This document shows positions 45,760 to 57,414 of a stretch of DNA of 64,000 nt, piece by piece (within the stretch, counting starts at the first letter, position 1; each line of letters begins with the position of its first letter). The stretch is from Valencia hispanica. Its lineage: Eukaryota > Chordata > Actinopteri > Cyprinodontiformes > Valenciidae. The stretch covers positions 1,351,321-1,415,320 of the forward strand of contig OY747713.1 of assembly GCA_963556495.2 (NCBI GenBank). Reading direction: 5' to 3'. Under the pieces are notes generated by a model. It was not told the origin of the DNA and did not search any database. It saw nothing but the letters and a program-made list of their open reading frames with translations. The position numbers and the translations under genes are program-made.

Positions 45760-48700
45760 TCACTGGGCCAGCAGCTTCAGGTCGCTCCTCCCGCTGGAGT
45801 TCATGAGCGGAACCAGCGGCGCGGCGGTCCGATCGGACCACGAGAGGTTTGTGATGCGGGTTCTGGTGTGCATGCTGCGCTGCTCCAGAGACAGAGCTTC
45901 CTCTTTCCTGGAAAGATCCAGCCGCATGCGGCCGTGATGGAGCTTCATGGCCTGCAGAGAGCGCCTGAGAGAAATAGGTACAGGTGAGGTAATGAGGTCC
46001 AGAAGCGGTTCCGGGCCGCGCCTGTTAGCACGTCTGTTAGCACGACTTGGACTCACTGAGCTTCTGAGAGCTTCTGTTTCAGGGCCTGGATGGTGGCCTC
46101 CAGCTGCTGGACCTCAGCAACAAGGCCATGCTGCACCTGAAAACAGACAATTACAGTTCCTCCTCAATCATTTAAAAAAAAAGTTTTTCAAACATGCTCA
46201 CATTCAGTCATATTCCATAACGCATATTTACATATGTATTTGTTTGAAAGGGAAGTGGCTTAAAGTATAGACTTATTTAGCCCCACCCCCTTCCTTTTAA
46301 CTAACAGGTTCATCTTTCTAAAAAAATAAAAACAATAAAAACAGAACAACGCTCATCCACAGAAGAGGAAATACATACCCAAACCACAAGTAACACAATT
46401 ATTTTATTTTTTTTCCAAATAAGGAAAGAAAAGCAACAGAAACTAAGGGAGCTTCTTGTATTAATAAATATTTTCATTACCATGGCAGTTCAATATGCTC
46501 CTCTGTGGCGTAGGTGTTTTGAATTTGTGCTTAATATGTTATTTTGAATTGGCTACGGTTCTAATTAATTACTTCTTCTGGTAGATTGTTCCATAATTTA
46601 AGCCCTGCTATAGTAGACATACTTTTTACAAACGTCATTCTAACACCACAGATGTTTAAATTCAATTTCGCTCTTAAGTTCTTATATTTCCCCTTCCCTT
46701 TCAACAAACTATTTTATTTTAACAATAATTTTTCTAGGAAGTAAATTATTTCTGGCTTTAAATATTATTTGTGCTGTTTTAAAGATGACCAAGTCTGGAA
46801 AATAATTTTGTTTGCGCTTTGTAACCTACTTTATTGATTAATCTAATTGCCTTTTTCTGTATTGTTGTTATTGAGTGGATATTACTGTTGAAGCTCTTAC
46901 CCAAATGTGAGGCCAACGCGGAAGTGACATAAATTGCAGTTCCCCCCTTCATCCACTAGGGGCTGGCTCCAGAAAGGAGCAACTTCTCATTGACTCCCAT
47001 GTTAAAAATGCAAGCTTCACAGCAGAAATAAACATGTTTACAGCCTGGTTCAAAAAACCATTTTAGGTTTAATAGGTCAGGTTTATAGTCATGACGGCTC
47101 TGAGGGGGGTGATTTTTTTATAACTCATCTGTTTAGATGTAATTTAAGCTTGAAATGATGAATAATAAGGGGCGTGTCCTTTTGATTGACAGGTCTCAGA
47201 TGAGCCGTCAGCGCTAAGGCTGGTGGCTAGCAGCTCGCTCCAGGAAAGCCTTCAGCCTCACAGTAAAAGCCTCGGCCATTTTGTTTCTCTGAACTTGACC
47301 ATCAGTTGAGTCTGCAATATTTATTCGTGTTCGGATGTTAATTATGGTCCTATTGGACAAAGAGCAAGATTAAAGATGGCTCGCTGTGGTAATGACTGCA
47401 CATTTCTTTTGGTAAGTAAAGTTATATTGTTGGTCCAGGTTGACATGCAAGATATTGAGTCTGCTTGGTTGAAAGGATCACATTTATACTTTAATATATA
47501 TTTATGTATCAAAGTTTTATATGTCTTTAAAATGATAGTGTGGTTCAATCCTATGATAAAAGGCTAGCGCTCCATTTGTTATTCTTACAAAGTCCCGCCT
47601 TCCTCCCATAGACCGCTATGCATTTCACACTGACCTCCGAATTTTTTTAGCCAATAGAATTCGAGTTTCCGCCTTATTGGCTGTCAATCAACTTACATGC
47701 GCATCGAGCAAACCTGTGATGATGGGGCAATGCACACAATTAAAATTCACAGTTTTAGTGATAGTTATGGACCAACAAGGCTTCATGCTTTTATTTAACA
47801 ACATTGAATCTGCCTAGAAGGCCGAGGGGTAGCAGAGTCGCTAAACCACGGTTTTCTGGCTAAAAGCGCCCGCTAACCTGTGTTAGCTGTGGTTAGCTCC
47901 GGGTTAGCTCAGTTAGCTCGTAGCCTTTAGTGACAGTTATAGACCAACAAGGCTTCATGTTTTTTTTGACAAAATTATTGAATCTGCCCAGAAGGCGGAG
48001 GGATAGCAGAGTCGCTAAACCACGGTTTTCTGGCTAACAGCGCCCGCTAACCTAGCTTCGGTTAGCTCGTAGCTCCATCGGGTCAGAGTTTGATGGGAGT
48101 CAATGATCCACCCCCACCCTCACAGTCCCACTCACAGCTCCACCTCTTTGCCCATATTTTTGTTTTTTCTGGGTTTGACGAGACGCGGGCAAGATGGCGG
48201 CGGTGGGAACCGCCCACTGAGCTTCAGCTCTTCAAAAACCAACGGCTGATGTCACGGAGGCTCCGCCCATCTTATATATACAGTCTATGGTGTTACCCCA
48301 TACTTCTACACAGTAATTCAAAGATGGACGAAGTGATGGACTATATAGTGTATCTTGGAGGAAGCTGCCGAGGAGCCGAGCTTCACCTCGTCGCGGCACA
48401 GGTCCGCCCCGGTCCTGCAGGTTCTGGCCTCCAGGCGGGTGTGAGCCAGCTTCAGGGAGGCTGTCTTGGCCTGCAGGTCTGCATCCAGCCCACGGATGTC
48501 GCTCTCCATCTCGGCCATTTCATCCTCCGTCTGTGGAGAATCACAGAAGCTCATCAGGAACACCTGGAGACGAGGGAAAAAACGTTTCCGGCTCTCCGTC
48601 GTACGTTTTTGATTTGCCACAGCAGCTCATCCATGGCCTGCTCCTCCTGGTGATTTCGTTTACGGAGAGCGAACTCTGTGGCTCGGCGCTGAGCCTCCAA

Positions 48701-51700
48701 CTCGTTCTGGAGCTACGGGGGAACAAACAGAACCTCAGATAGAAACATGTTCCACGGACCGGACCTCACAAAGGCTCGGTAAATACCGTTTAACTACCCG
48801 GGAAAGTATTGGCACCCCTTAAACTTTTCTACATCGTATCTTCCAGGGACCTAATGTGGCAGATCAACATAAAGTCGGAAAATGATTGTGTCAGATTGGA
48901 TGGAGAACATCAGTTCTCAGGTCTGGACTTTGACTAGGCCGTTCTAACCCATGAATCAGCTCTGATCTAAACCATCTCATAATACCTCCGCCTCCATGTT
49001 TAGGGTGGTTGTCCTGCTGGAGGTCTTCTCCTGCAATTAGCTCCACCAACTATGACCAGCTTCCCTGTGCCACAGCATGATGCTGCCACCACCATGTTCC
49101 GCCTCCTCTGATTCCCCCCTCAATTCAGGTTCAGATTTGTGGAGTTTGCCTGTGGACAGGTTCTTCCACCTGAGCTGTGTAGCTCCTCCAGAGTCACCCT
49201 GGCCCTCTTAGCTGCTTAATAAGGTCAGAGGTTCCAGATGAGTCTCTGCTCCAACACAGCTGGTCCAGGTTCTGCAGAGGTTCTGCTGACGAGTCATCAT
49301 CTGATTCAGCTGTGTGGAACCAGGGAAAGAACTAAAACATGCAGGATACCGACCAGAACCTCCTCCCCGTAGAACCCACCCCTGCTTTAAACCGGACCAG
49401 AACCTCCTCCCCGTAGAACCCGACCCCGCTGTAAACCGGACCAGAACCTCCTCCCAGTAGAACCTGACCCTGATATAAACCGGACCAGAACCTCCTCCCA
49501 GTAGAACCTGACCCTGATCTAAACCGGACCAGAACCTCCCCCTCGTAGAACCTGAGCCTGATCTAAAACGGACCAGAACCTCCTCCCAGTAGAACCTGAC
49601 CCTGATCTAAACCGGACCAGAACCTCCTCCCAGTAGAACCTGACCCTGATCTAAACCGGACCAGAACCTCGCCCTCGTAGAACCTGAGTCTGATCTAAAA
49701 CGGACCAGAACCTCCTCCCAGTAGAACCTGACCCTGATCTAAACCGGACCAGAACCTCCTCCCAGTAGAACCTGACCCTGATCTAAACCGGACCAGAACC
49801 TCCCCTTCGTAGAACCTGACCCTGATCTAAACCGGACCAGAACCTCCTCCCAGTAGAACCTGACCCTGATCTAAACCGGACCAGAACCTCCCCCTCGTAG
49901 AACCTGAGCCTGATCTAAACCGGACCAGAACCTCCCCCTCGTAGAACCTGACCCTGATCTAAACCGGACCAGAACCTCCTCCCAGTAGAACCTGACCCTG
50001 ATCTAAACGGACCAGAACCTCCTCCCAGTAGAACCTGACCCTGATCTAAACCGGACCAGAACCTCCTCCCAGTAGAACCTGCTGCTGGGTTCTTTGCTCT
50101 CCATGATGCTGGTTGCTCTCTGAAGAACTTGTGAGGTCAGAACCAGAACCTCTGCAGTTGGACTCATGGTTGTTGGTTTGTTGCCAGGTTTTTGTGTTGG
50201 TTGCATCAGAGTAGAGGGAACCTCCGTTCTCTCTGACCCATCTCTGCCTGCAGCGCCCCCTGCTGTGGGTCAGGAGGAGAGCAGGTGGACAGTTTCTTAG
50301 CATCTAAATATTTATCCTGTATATTAGGGGCGGAGCTAGCTGTTGATTGGCTCATCGGGTTGTTTCTGCTGGTTTCCCTCCAGTTGATTGGACGGTGTGT
50401 ATCTCACCCACCTGGGCTCGGCTGAGGCTCATATCCGCCCTCATTTGCTGGGACACCTGGACGGCCTCCTGGGCACGAGCCACATTATACCGGCTGAACT
50501 GCGCCCACTCCTGGGGGGTGGAGGAACTGCACGGATGAGGACATTTTATCAGCTCCACCACAGTAGGTTTAGAAACGTGAAAGCAGGGAGGTGTGGCGGT
50601 GGCCTTACCCTGAAGGTATCCGGGTCGGGTTCGTCTTCAGGGAGATGTTAGCAGACTTTGTTGTGAGGGACAGGCAGGACATATCAATGTCCAGAGCTTC
50701 CATCTTGTTCTGAAGGTCAGAGGTCAGCTGGTGTCGCACCTCCTGCAGGACACTTTGCAGCAGAGTGAGGAACACCAGTCAGAGGGAGGAGAGGAGTGGG
50801 AGTGGATCCACAGCAGGACTCACCACAGCTGCTCAAAGGCCCGGTCGACGCTCTGCTGCAGACGCTGCTGCACGCCTTCGATCAGCTCCACCTCCTGCTT
50901 CAGCTGCTCCTCCACCGGGTCGCGGACCAGCTCGTAGCCCCGCCGCCCCTCCCTTAGCGCCAGGCACTCGTTGCTGACCTCCAGGGGGACGGCGGTGGCG
51001 GCCAGGTCCAGCTCGCTCCGCTCCTTGGACTGGAGGCACAGACAAACACAGCGGAACCATGAGAAACGTGTGAAAACCCAAATCCGAGGAAGGTTTCTGA
51101 TCCCATCACCAGAGTCAGAGCCTCCATCTCCTCGTCCACTTCCCGAGCGCAGCCTTCCAGCACGTCTTTCCACCGAGCCACGTCCCAGATCCGATCACTG
51201 AGCCGGCGAGACGTGTCGCTCTCATCCCACGCCGTCTGCACACGCAGAGGGAATAAAAAATGATTGAGCAGTTTCATTCAGGTGGTTCAGCAAAAAAAAA
51301 AACACGAAGGAGAATCCATCCAATGACCTGAAATCTAGTCACCAGTCCATCACAGGGCAACACACACACCCACACACACCCACACACATGCACATACAGA
51401 CTCCCTCCTCAGGGTAATGTATAGGAGCCGGTTAAGCTAACATGCTAACATGCTGTTAGGAACCATGAACTCCATGCAGGAGGGACCTGGTCGGGTTGCT
51501 GCAGGAAAACTGCCTAAAAAGGGCTGATGTTCTCCCTGTGCATCCATGGCTTCTCCCCCAGGTACTCTGACTTCCTCCCCACAGTCCAAAAAACTTGACT
51601 GTCAGGTTAATTGAAATTGTCCTCAGGTCAATTAATTGTCCCTCGCCCAGTGACCTCTGGAGTTAGGGACCACACAACCCTGCAGTTGGACACATCTACT

Positions 51701-53560
51701 AGGGATGTAACGCTGCTACAACAACTACAAAAAAATCACGGTTCGGTACGTTTTCGGTACACTTTAATCAAGAAAAAGAAATACAAATGTGCACATGACT
51801 TCTTTTTTATTATTATTACTTTTATCAGCATTAAACAGATAACTTTTTTTCCTGAATTTCTTCCTTAAAATTCCTGAAATTAATTTGATTTTATTATTTT
51901 CTTTAATTTACAAAAGTTGGAGGTAGAACTAACTGGAGATTTGATCAAATTTTTAAAAACAAAATAGTACAAGCAGACATAGCCAGAGTAGAAAACAAGA
52001 TGACCACTTGAAAGCAGTCAGTGTAAATTTTTAGAAAAGTTAAAATAAAACATGCTTCAGTCACTTTGGAGTTGTTTTGATATTTCGACAGCCTAGTCTC
52101 CCAGCTGTATTTGAATCCAGCATGGGCAGCTGGTGGGGAAAATTTCTTCTCATCGCTGGGATTTACGCCAACTTACATTTTATCCAAAACTAGAAAATCA
52201 CTCGGAGAGTGCAGACCTCTGCCAAGGCAGCTCAGCTCAATGTTGTGATCTAATTCTAATCTTTTTTAGATTCCTTGACTATTAAAACATACCTTTAGCA
52301 GCTGGATTCACACTGATATCATTATTAGTTCATAAGTTTTTCACGTAAATAATGTTTTTGGTAATAGCTGTTTTTGGATCACTCCCAATTCTAATCACTT
52401 ATTCATGGTCTCATTGCAAACATTTCCTGAGAATTTAATCAAAATCCGTCAATACCTTTTTGCCATATGTTACTAACTAACGGACTAACAAACACAAACA
52501 AACCTCCCTTGGTCAGCCACTCAAGGCCTCCTTTTGGCGCATTTTTCAAACAGGAAATGTGGGCGGAGTTACACTCTGGTAGTGGGGTTAGTTGGTCTTT
52601 AAATCCCTTTGGAGCTGTTTTGATATTTTGACAGCCTAGTCTCCCAGCTGTACTTGAATGCAGCATGGGCAGCTGTTGGGAAAATCGGGGGATTCCTCCG
52701 ACTTGCCTTTTATCCAGAATAATGAGTTTGATCTGACTGGATGCTACTGGTAGCCATGTTGGACGTCAGCTGGTTTCTCTCTAGTATCACTGATGTTTCC
52801 ATTCAGCTCCACATTGTTTCAGGTGAGTCATTCAGTTCAGTGCAGAGCGTCTTATGGACCTTATTGTTGCTGAAAGATGCGTTCACTGACAAACTTCTGG
52901 TTCGGTCCATCTTTCTTTTTCTACTGTAGCCGCATGAGAAACCATTAATGTTCCCAAACAGCAGAGTTTAGTGATAGCTGGGAGTCCTTTCTGTTTTGTT
53001 TTGGTGTCACTTTTTAAAGTTGCACTGGGGAAACGTTGTACTGCACTCTGAGTTCTGCACATAAACGTTCTGCACTTGTTCAGGTAGAAAACAGCTGGAT
53101 TTGTTTGGTACCGAACCATTGGACCATACCGTAAAATCCAAATGCATTTACCGTTACACTCCTAATATTTACACAGAGAGAAAGAGATCAGATTGATCTT
53201 TGATAGTTTCAACAAAGAATTTTAAATCCAGAGTTTGATTTTTGTTCTCCTTAAATGAATTAAACTGAGATTAAAATAAAATTCAAAAAAAAAATACAAA
53301 AACAAATCAACCCCAAAGTTAAAGATTGAAAATGAACTAAATTTCCTCAGGATCCCGACTGACTGCTTTCATGTTTTCGCTGTTCAGACTCCTAGAGGTC
53401 CCACCTTGGAGTGGGTGTCGTTGCAGAGCGCCCTGCCCTCCTGTCGGACCTCGTGGGAAACCTGTCGCTCGTGTCGAGCCGTGCCATACAGCTGCTGGTT
53501 GTTGCTGAGCCACTCGGAGACGCTGTACCGCAGGCTGGGCTTCGATGGAAGAGCAGACAT
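45760..53560 (-). CDS. tekt2: Tektin-2, complete coding region, nine coding exons
   Basis: Coding exons, 5' to 3': 53560-53405, 51235-51110, 51029-50824, 50752-50609, 50526-50412, 48712-48605, 48530-48387, 46136-46057, 45964-45760. They total 1,284 nt, 427 residues plus stop, against 430 in human TEKT2. All junctions are GT-AG and phase-consistent. Diagnostic stretches are MSALPSKPSLRYSVSEWL at the start, TAWDESDTSRRL, RDPVEEQLKQEVELIE, ELEAQRRATEFALRKR, LAHTRLEARTCR and EVQQLEATIQALKQKL; most of the protein is predicted coiled coil. Tektin-2 is a filament-forming inner-lumen protein of ciliary and sperm-flagellar doublet microtubules. The C-terminal ~35 residues diverge from mammals. Introns carry a hAT element, a 44-bp minisatellite and a P/THAP-like repeat. 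A non-coding first exon with X-boxes near 54.9 kb is proposed separately. Confidence 0.95.
46900..48292. repeat. Dispersed repeat, copy B, in tekt2 intron 7
   Basis: This composite block ends CTTATATATACAGTCTATGG, a terminus seen widely in fish genomes and here shared with 34137-34790. Inside, a unit of about 130 bp starting AGTTATGGACCAACAAGG (or AGACCAACAAGG) occurs twice in tandem, at about 47763-47930 and 47936-48075. A mini-exon at 47376-47411 (ATGGCTCGCTGTGG...) runs into GTAAGT like the THAP-like scrap at 34208. Positions 47500-47740 also match 32170-32420. Confidence 0.6.
48790..49330 (-). mobile_element. Decayed Tc1-like element in tekt2 intron 5
   Basis: Phrases matching the Tc1 copy at 23223-24788 recur in the same order: TCTGGACTTTGACTAGGCCG near 48921, TTTAGGGTGGTTGTCCTGCTGG near 48999, GACCAGCTTCCCTGTGCC near 49056 and GCATGATGCTGCCACCACCAT near 49075. 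The copy is shortened and heavily mutated, with no usable reading frame. Confidence 0.7.
49347..50083. repeat. 44-bp minisatellite, about 17 copies, in tekt2 intron 5
   Basis: The unit is of the form ACCGGACCAGAACCTCCTCC followed by CAGTAGAACCTGACCCTGAT and CTAA. Two main variants alternate irregularly: CTCCTCCCAGTAG and CTCCCCCTCGTAG. One unit near 50005-50010 is shorter (CTAAACGGACC). It is intronic and non-coding. Its GAACC words recall the PI-PLC tail repeat, but unit length and register differ. Confidence 0.92.
51700..53164. mobile_element. 1.46-kb non-autonomous hAT-type element in tekt2 intron 1
   Basis: The ends are TAGGGATGTAACGCTGC and, inverted, TAGGAGTGTAACGGTAA, with GGTTCGGTACGTTTTCGGTAC just inside the left end. 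This fits a family of fish elements whose termini read GTAACGGTAC. It contains two direct copies (about 52065-52195 and 52605-52730) of a block including GACAGCCTAGTCTCCCAGCT. No transposase is encoded. Confidence 0.7.
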
Positions 53561-53586
53561 CCTGCTGCAGCGTGCAGACTTCAGAC
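53561..53586 (-). other. tekt2: Proposed 5' UTR part of tekt2 coding exon 1
   Basis: On the minus strand ATATTTCCAG at 53596-53587 could serve as an acceptor for a 26-nt 5' UTR segment before the ATG. The pyrimidine tract is weak, so the call depends on the matching donor at 54879. Confidence 0.4.
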
Positions 53587-53589
53587 CTG

Positions 53590-54480
53590 GAAATATCTAC
53601 ACATATTAGCCGAATACCCTAATAAGCTTTTTGCATATTTATTCCACAGCTTGACAGTTTTAAAGGCTTTAAAAGAACCAAAATGGTGGACTTGCTGTAG
53701 GGTTTGGACTATGGGTCCAAGAGACTTTTTTGACACTGCATATGTGTACCACATTTCATAATCCTCAGATAAAGAATAGCTTGGGTCTGGTTGTTTTATT
53801 GGTCCTAGGGGGCGCTGTGGTGGAATTAGGCCACGCCCACCCGACATTTGCAAAAAATCTGTTAGAGGTTGGACTAATATCAAATATTTTAATTTTGGTG
53901 AAGTTTGCATGTTTTTTGTGGAACTTAGAGCCAAACGTATAGTCGTGGTGTAACGCCAGATTCGCCCCACTTCCTCTTCTCAGGGGGCGTGGCTTAGGTG
54001 ATGTCAGCATTTGACCACTGAGATTCGTTAGGGACTTGATGGTGACCAATCAAAGCAGGTTTGGTGTCTCTATGACTTTCTTTTTAGGAGTTATTACTAT
54101 TATTATTGTTTGGCATGTGGTAAAAGTTTGAGGCCCCTTCAACATGCACGAAAAGTCGGGATTTTAATAACTTTAGTTCCCCCGTGCCTTGTAAGCAAAA
54201 TCACCAGTTTTCAAGCCGATCGTTCAAAAGCTCAAGGAGGAGTTTGATCAAATGTCGAGGCAAAAAAGGGCCAAAACGGAGTAAAAATCGGTCAAAATTG
54301 CAGATAAATTCAAAATGGCCCACCCCCTGTTTGTTGTAGACCATGGGTGCAAGAGACTTTTAGGTAGATCTTGGAAAGTTCTACAAGTGTTCCGCTTCAT
54401 GGAATGGGGGACAAGTCCCCCCCCTCCCCCCGGGATCTCCGCCTATGACGGGTATAATGGATGGATGATGGATATATTTA
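53590..54480. repeat. Unclassified dispersed repeat upstream of tekt2 ATG
   Basis: The segment carries two related phrases, GGACTATGGGTCCAAGAGAC near 53707 and GACCATGGGTGCAAGAGACT near 54340. It ends in C-rich sequence followed by GGGATCTCCGCCTATG, the same ending as the insertion at 37040-38394. If the proposed non-coding first exon is right, it lies in the 5' UTR intron of tekt2. Confidence 0.5.
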
Positions 54481-54878
54481 ATCAGATCACTATTTACAGC
54501 AAGCTGATCTCAATGTAAACTGCCACCGTAAACCAAAAAAACAGCTTTCTGACATTTAGTCACAAATGCAAAAATTATCTTAATAAACGTTTAACATCAA
54601 TATGTTGGCAATTTTATAAAGACAAAGAAAATAGTTTAAAAGTGCGACTGGCTAAAACTACATTAATTATGTGCGTTGTGTAAAAACAGGAAGTTTGACA
54701 TGTTTAATCCATAGAGGGGAACCCTTGAAGGGCTGGACCCGAACAAACGTCATCGGAACTTTACCAAAGAGTCCAAACTGTCCCCAGAGCTCTAGAATCA
54801 CACAGAACCTCCCTGTTTCTGTTTTAAACGGGACCCAAACGGCTCTTTTGGATCATTTTGGTTTGTTTTTTAACTCAC

Positions 54879-54922
54879 CGGCGTTCCAGAAGCTTCTCTG
54901 TCCTCCGCTGGCGCGTTCAGGC
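54879..54922 (-). other. tekt2: Proposed non-coding first exon of tekt2
   Basis: A GC-rich segment on the minus strand ends GAACGCCG followed by an excellent donor, GTGAGTTA (GT at 54878-54877). It lies just downstream, in the sense of transcription, of two X-box motifs. The true 5' boundary is unknown. Confidence 0.45.
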
Positions 54923-54968
54923 GTTTCTATAGCAACGGCCACAGGAGGGAAAGCCGTCTCCAGGCAAC
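54923..54968. promoter_or_regulatory. tekt2: Paired RFX X-box motifs, likely tekt2 promoter
   Basis: GTTTCTATAGCAAC at 54923-54936 fits the X-box consensus GTHNYYATRRNAAC at every position. A second, imperfect site, GTCTCCAGGCAAC, lies at 54956-54968. RFX factors (with FOXJ1) drive many ciliary genes through such sites, and tektin-2 is an axonemal protein. The sites are about 1.36 kb from the ATG, next to the proposed first exon. Confidence 0.6.
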
Positions 54969-55099
54969 GAAGCGACACCGAAGCCGCTTTACTGATTTAA
55001 AGCCGGTTATTTATGAGACCCAAACCGAGCGACTACTAGCGGCAGAACGAATTTTATGGACCGTTCACCTCATTCTCTTAAAGGACTTCTAGAACAACA

Positions 55100-55635
55100 T
55101 GTTTTTGACAACTGGAAACTGTTCTTCGAGCCTCTATATGGCATATGAAACTTTATCGGGGCGGAATTCCGGAATTGCGCCGCTCAAGGTGGCAGCATGT
55201 TGGAGTAGCTCTGTTACTTTGGTTCATATTTTTTTCTTTTTTTAAACTTTAATTCTTCCATTTCTGGTTGAAACATCGTTTTTGTGGACAACTGTTCTCT
55301 CTGGTTTTGAATGTTGTGCAGCTGGAAGGATTTTTGCTGATACTTTTTATTTTTGGACATTTGTTATGATGCATAACCATGGCAACAAGGTGGTTTACAA
55401 CTGGCAGCAGCTGATTAACATCACAAAAGCTCAAATAAGACCTCAACTACAGCCACAAAACCCTGATGATGACACTCATGAATATTTAACGAGCTGCACG
55501 CTGATTGGCTGGTTTACCCCGGTGGCTCTATTACCATAGGATTATTAGTTTGAGAGGGTTTATGGATTGTGAGTTAGATTGTAACTGAGGTTTATAGTGA
55601 TCTTGTTGTTTTTAAGGGTTTGCTTTATTTTATTC
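55100..55635. other. No gene recognised
   Basis: Spacer beyond the tekt2 promoter region. The ORF at 55282-55539 has no recognised similarity. Confidence 0.4.
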
Positions 55636-55639
55636 TAAA

Positions 55640-55895
55640 ATTCTAAAAATCTAATCTGGAACAAACTTCCAGACGACTGCAAAGCTGCTGAAACACTGAG
55701 TTCTCTTAAATCACAGCTAAAGACTGTTTAGAGCTGCCTTTGATTGATAATAGCTGGAATGTCATAACAGTGGTATGTTCTAACAGGCTTTATGTCTTCC
55801 ATCTTGTGTTTTCTGTTTTTGTTTTATTGCTGCTTTTATTTTATCCCCTAACCACCTTGCAATGTCTTGTTCCTCAAAGTCTGTTGTACAAATAA
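55640..55895 (+). mobile_element. L2-like LINE 3' end
   Basis: The start reads NLIWNKLPDDCKAAETLSSL with a following LKSQLKT. This is the same C-terminal block as in the element at 27960-28975, but in the opposite orientation and followed by its own 3' UTR. It is a short tail only. Confidence 0.75.
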
Positions 55896-55899
55896 ATTA

Positions 55900-57133
55900 G
55901 CTTGGCCTATGATTTGTTATCAAAGCTTTGTCCAGACTGGCCCATTTCTCGGTGGCAATTAAAAAAAATTAAGAATTTTCACAGAAAAGCAGGTGGGAGA
56001 CGGCTCAGACTTTTTGGTATGGTACATTTGACCCCAAAACTGCCTACATTCAACAAGGTAAATGTGGTTTTGAATTCTAGGACCCCTTTAAAGGTCAATC
56101 ATCCTCCAGAGAGGAGAACATCTCAGACGTCCAAGGTCAGAGAAATGACCAGAAACCCCAGAGCTTCATCTTTGTCTCTAGAGGCCCTCAGCTAGGCAGG
56201 TCAAAGGTCATGAACCACTATGGCTCCTTGGGAGGGTTAAAAGAGAAAGCCTCTTCTCTCTAGAAACAAGATGGCCGCAGGACGGCTGTTGGCAGAGCTG
56301 CATCTGGGACAATGTCCTCTGGACATTTGGGACCATATTTTATACATTTATTTCAGTTCAAGACCAGAAGGTCATTATATTTCATTTTGCTTTGCTTCAT
56401 AAAACCTCTAAACTGCTTCAGAGACAAACTTGAGTCAGATCTAAATAGGTCTGTTTAATTGTGTCAGAATTAGTCATGCCAGTGGTTGTACGTCCATGCT
56501 GCGGTGCCTTTCAGTGTAAACAAGCGTGTTAGTCCATCCTGGAGGGGTCCATGAGAACCAGCAGCCGGAGGAGCTCCTCGAAGTCCTTCCTAGAGCCGAG
56601 AGTTCCTCCCATGGACAGGTTTAAAGCGAGAGCTCCATCTCAGTGACCCACAGTGAGCTTCTACAAACATCCCATGATTTAATGCCCAGCAGAAGGAACA
56701 GAAAGGCCAAGAATCCCCTCCGTTCTGTGTCTGTACATTTCATCCATGAGGAACGAATTAAAGCCAACTCTACACAGGTTCTCCAGTTACCTGAGCTACG
56801 TTAACGAAAAATCTAAAAAAGAAAACCCTTCATCTCCGTCACCGCGAGCCGTTCCGACCTAACGGGGAGGAGCGCCGTCGCAGTCCGGCAGCTTCTTCTC
56901 TCCCGATGCGTCAAACCGAGCGGGAGCCAACGTTCAGGTCACATTTAGTAGCTTCACACATTAAAAGGTCAGGTTAGCAGGAAGATAGCGAGATGAGCAG
57001 GAGGTCGGGTAGGAGAGCTTGCAGGGAGCAGGAGACGCCGTCCTCCGCGTGGGCCGGTTTCAGGTGGAAGTCGTCCCCGCTCCGATTGGTCCTGCTCGGA
57101 TCGGTGTTGGTGGCGGTCGCACGGGTCAGGCGC
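55900..57133 (-). other. usf2: Downstream flank and probable 3' UTR of usf2
   Basis: No coding signal. On the minus strand the first clear AATAAA past the usf2 stop is at 56352-56347, which would give a 3' UTR of about 0.8 kb; that is inference. ORFs here have no recognised similarity. Confidence 0.4.
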
Positions 57134-57363
57134 TCACTGCGGCGTCTCGTCCCCGTTGACCTCCACGCCGTGCTGCTGCAGCTGAGCCCGGAGCAGAGCG
57201 TTCTCGTTCTTCAGCTCCTCGATCTGAAAGCAAACGGGTCACTGGGGGTTTGCAGCGCCAGAACCATCAACCACCTCATGAATGTACCTCTGAAGTGAAA
57301 TCAGACCAGACTTCTCCTGTTTTAGGTCAGATTCACCTTAATTATAAAAGCATCAATGATGAG

Positions 57364-57414
<51 letters not shown>

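Noticed and set aside
49347..50083. CRISPR-like appearance of regularly spaced repeats
   Set aside because: The units are contiguous 44-mers without unique spacers, in an intron of a vertebrate gene. It is a minisatellite.
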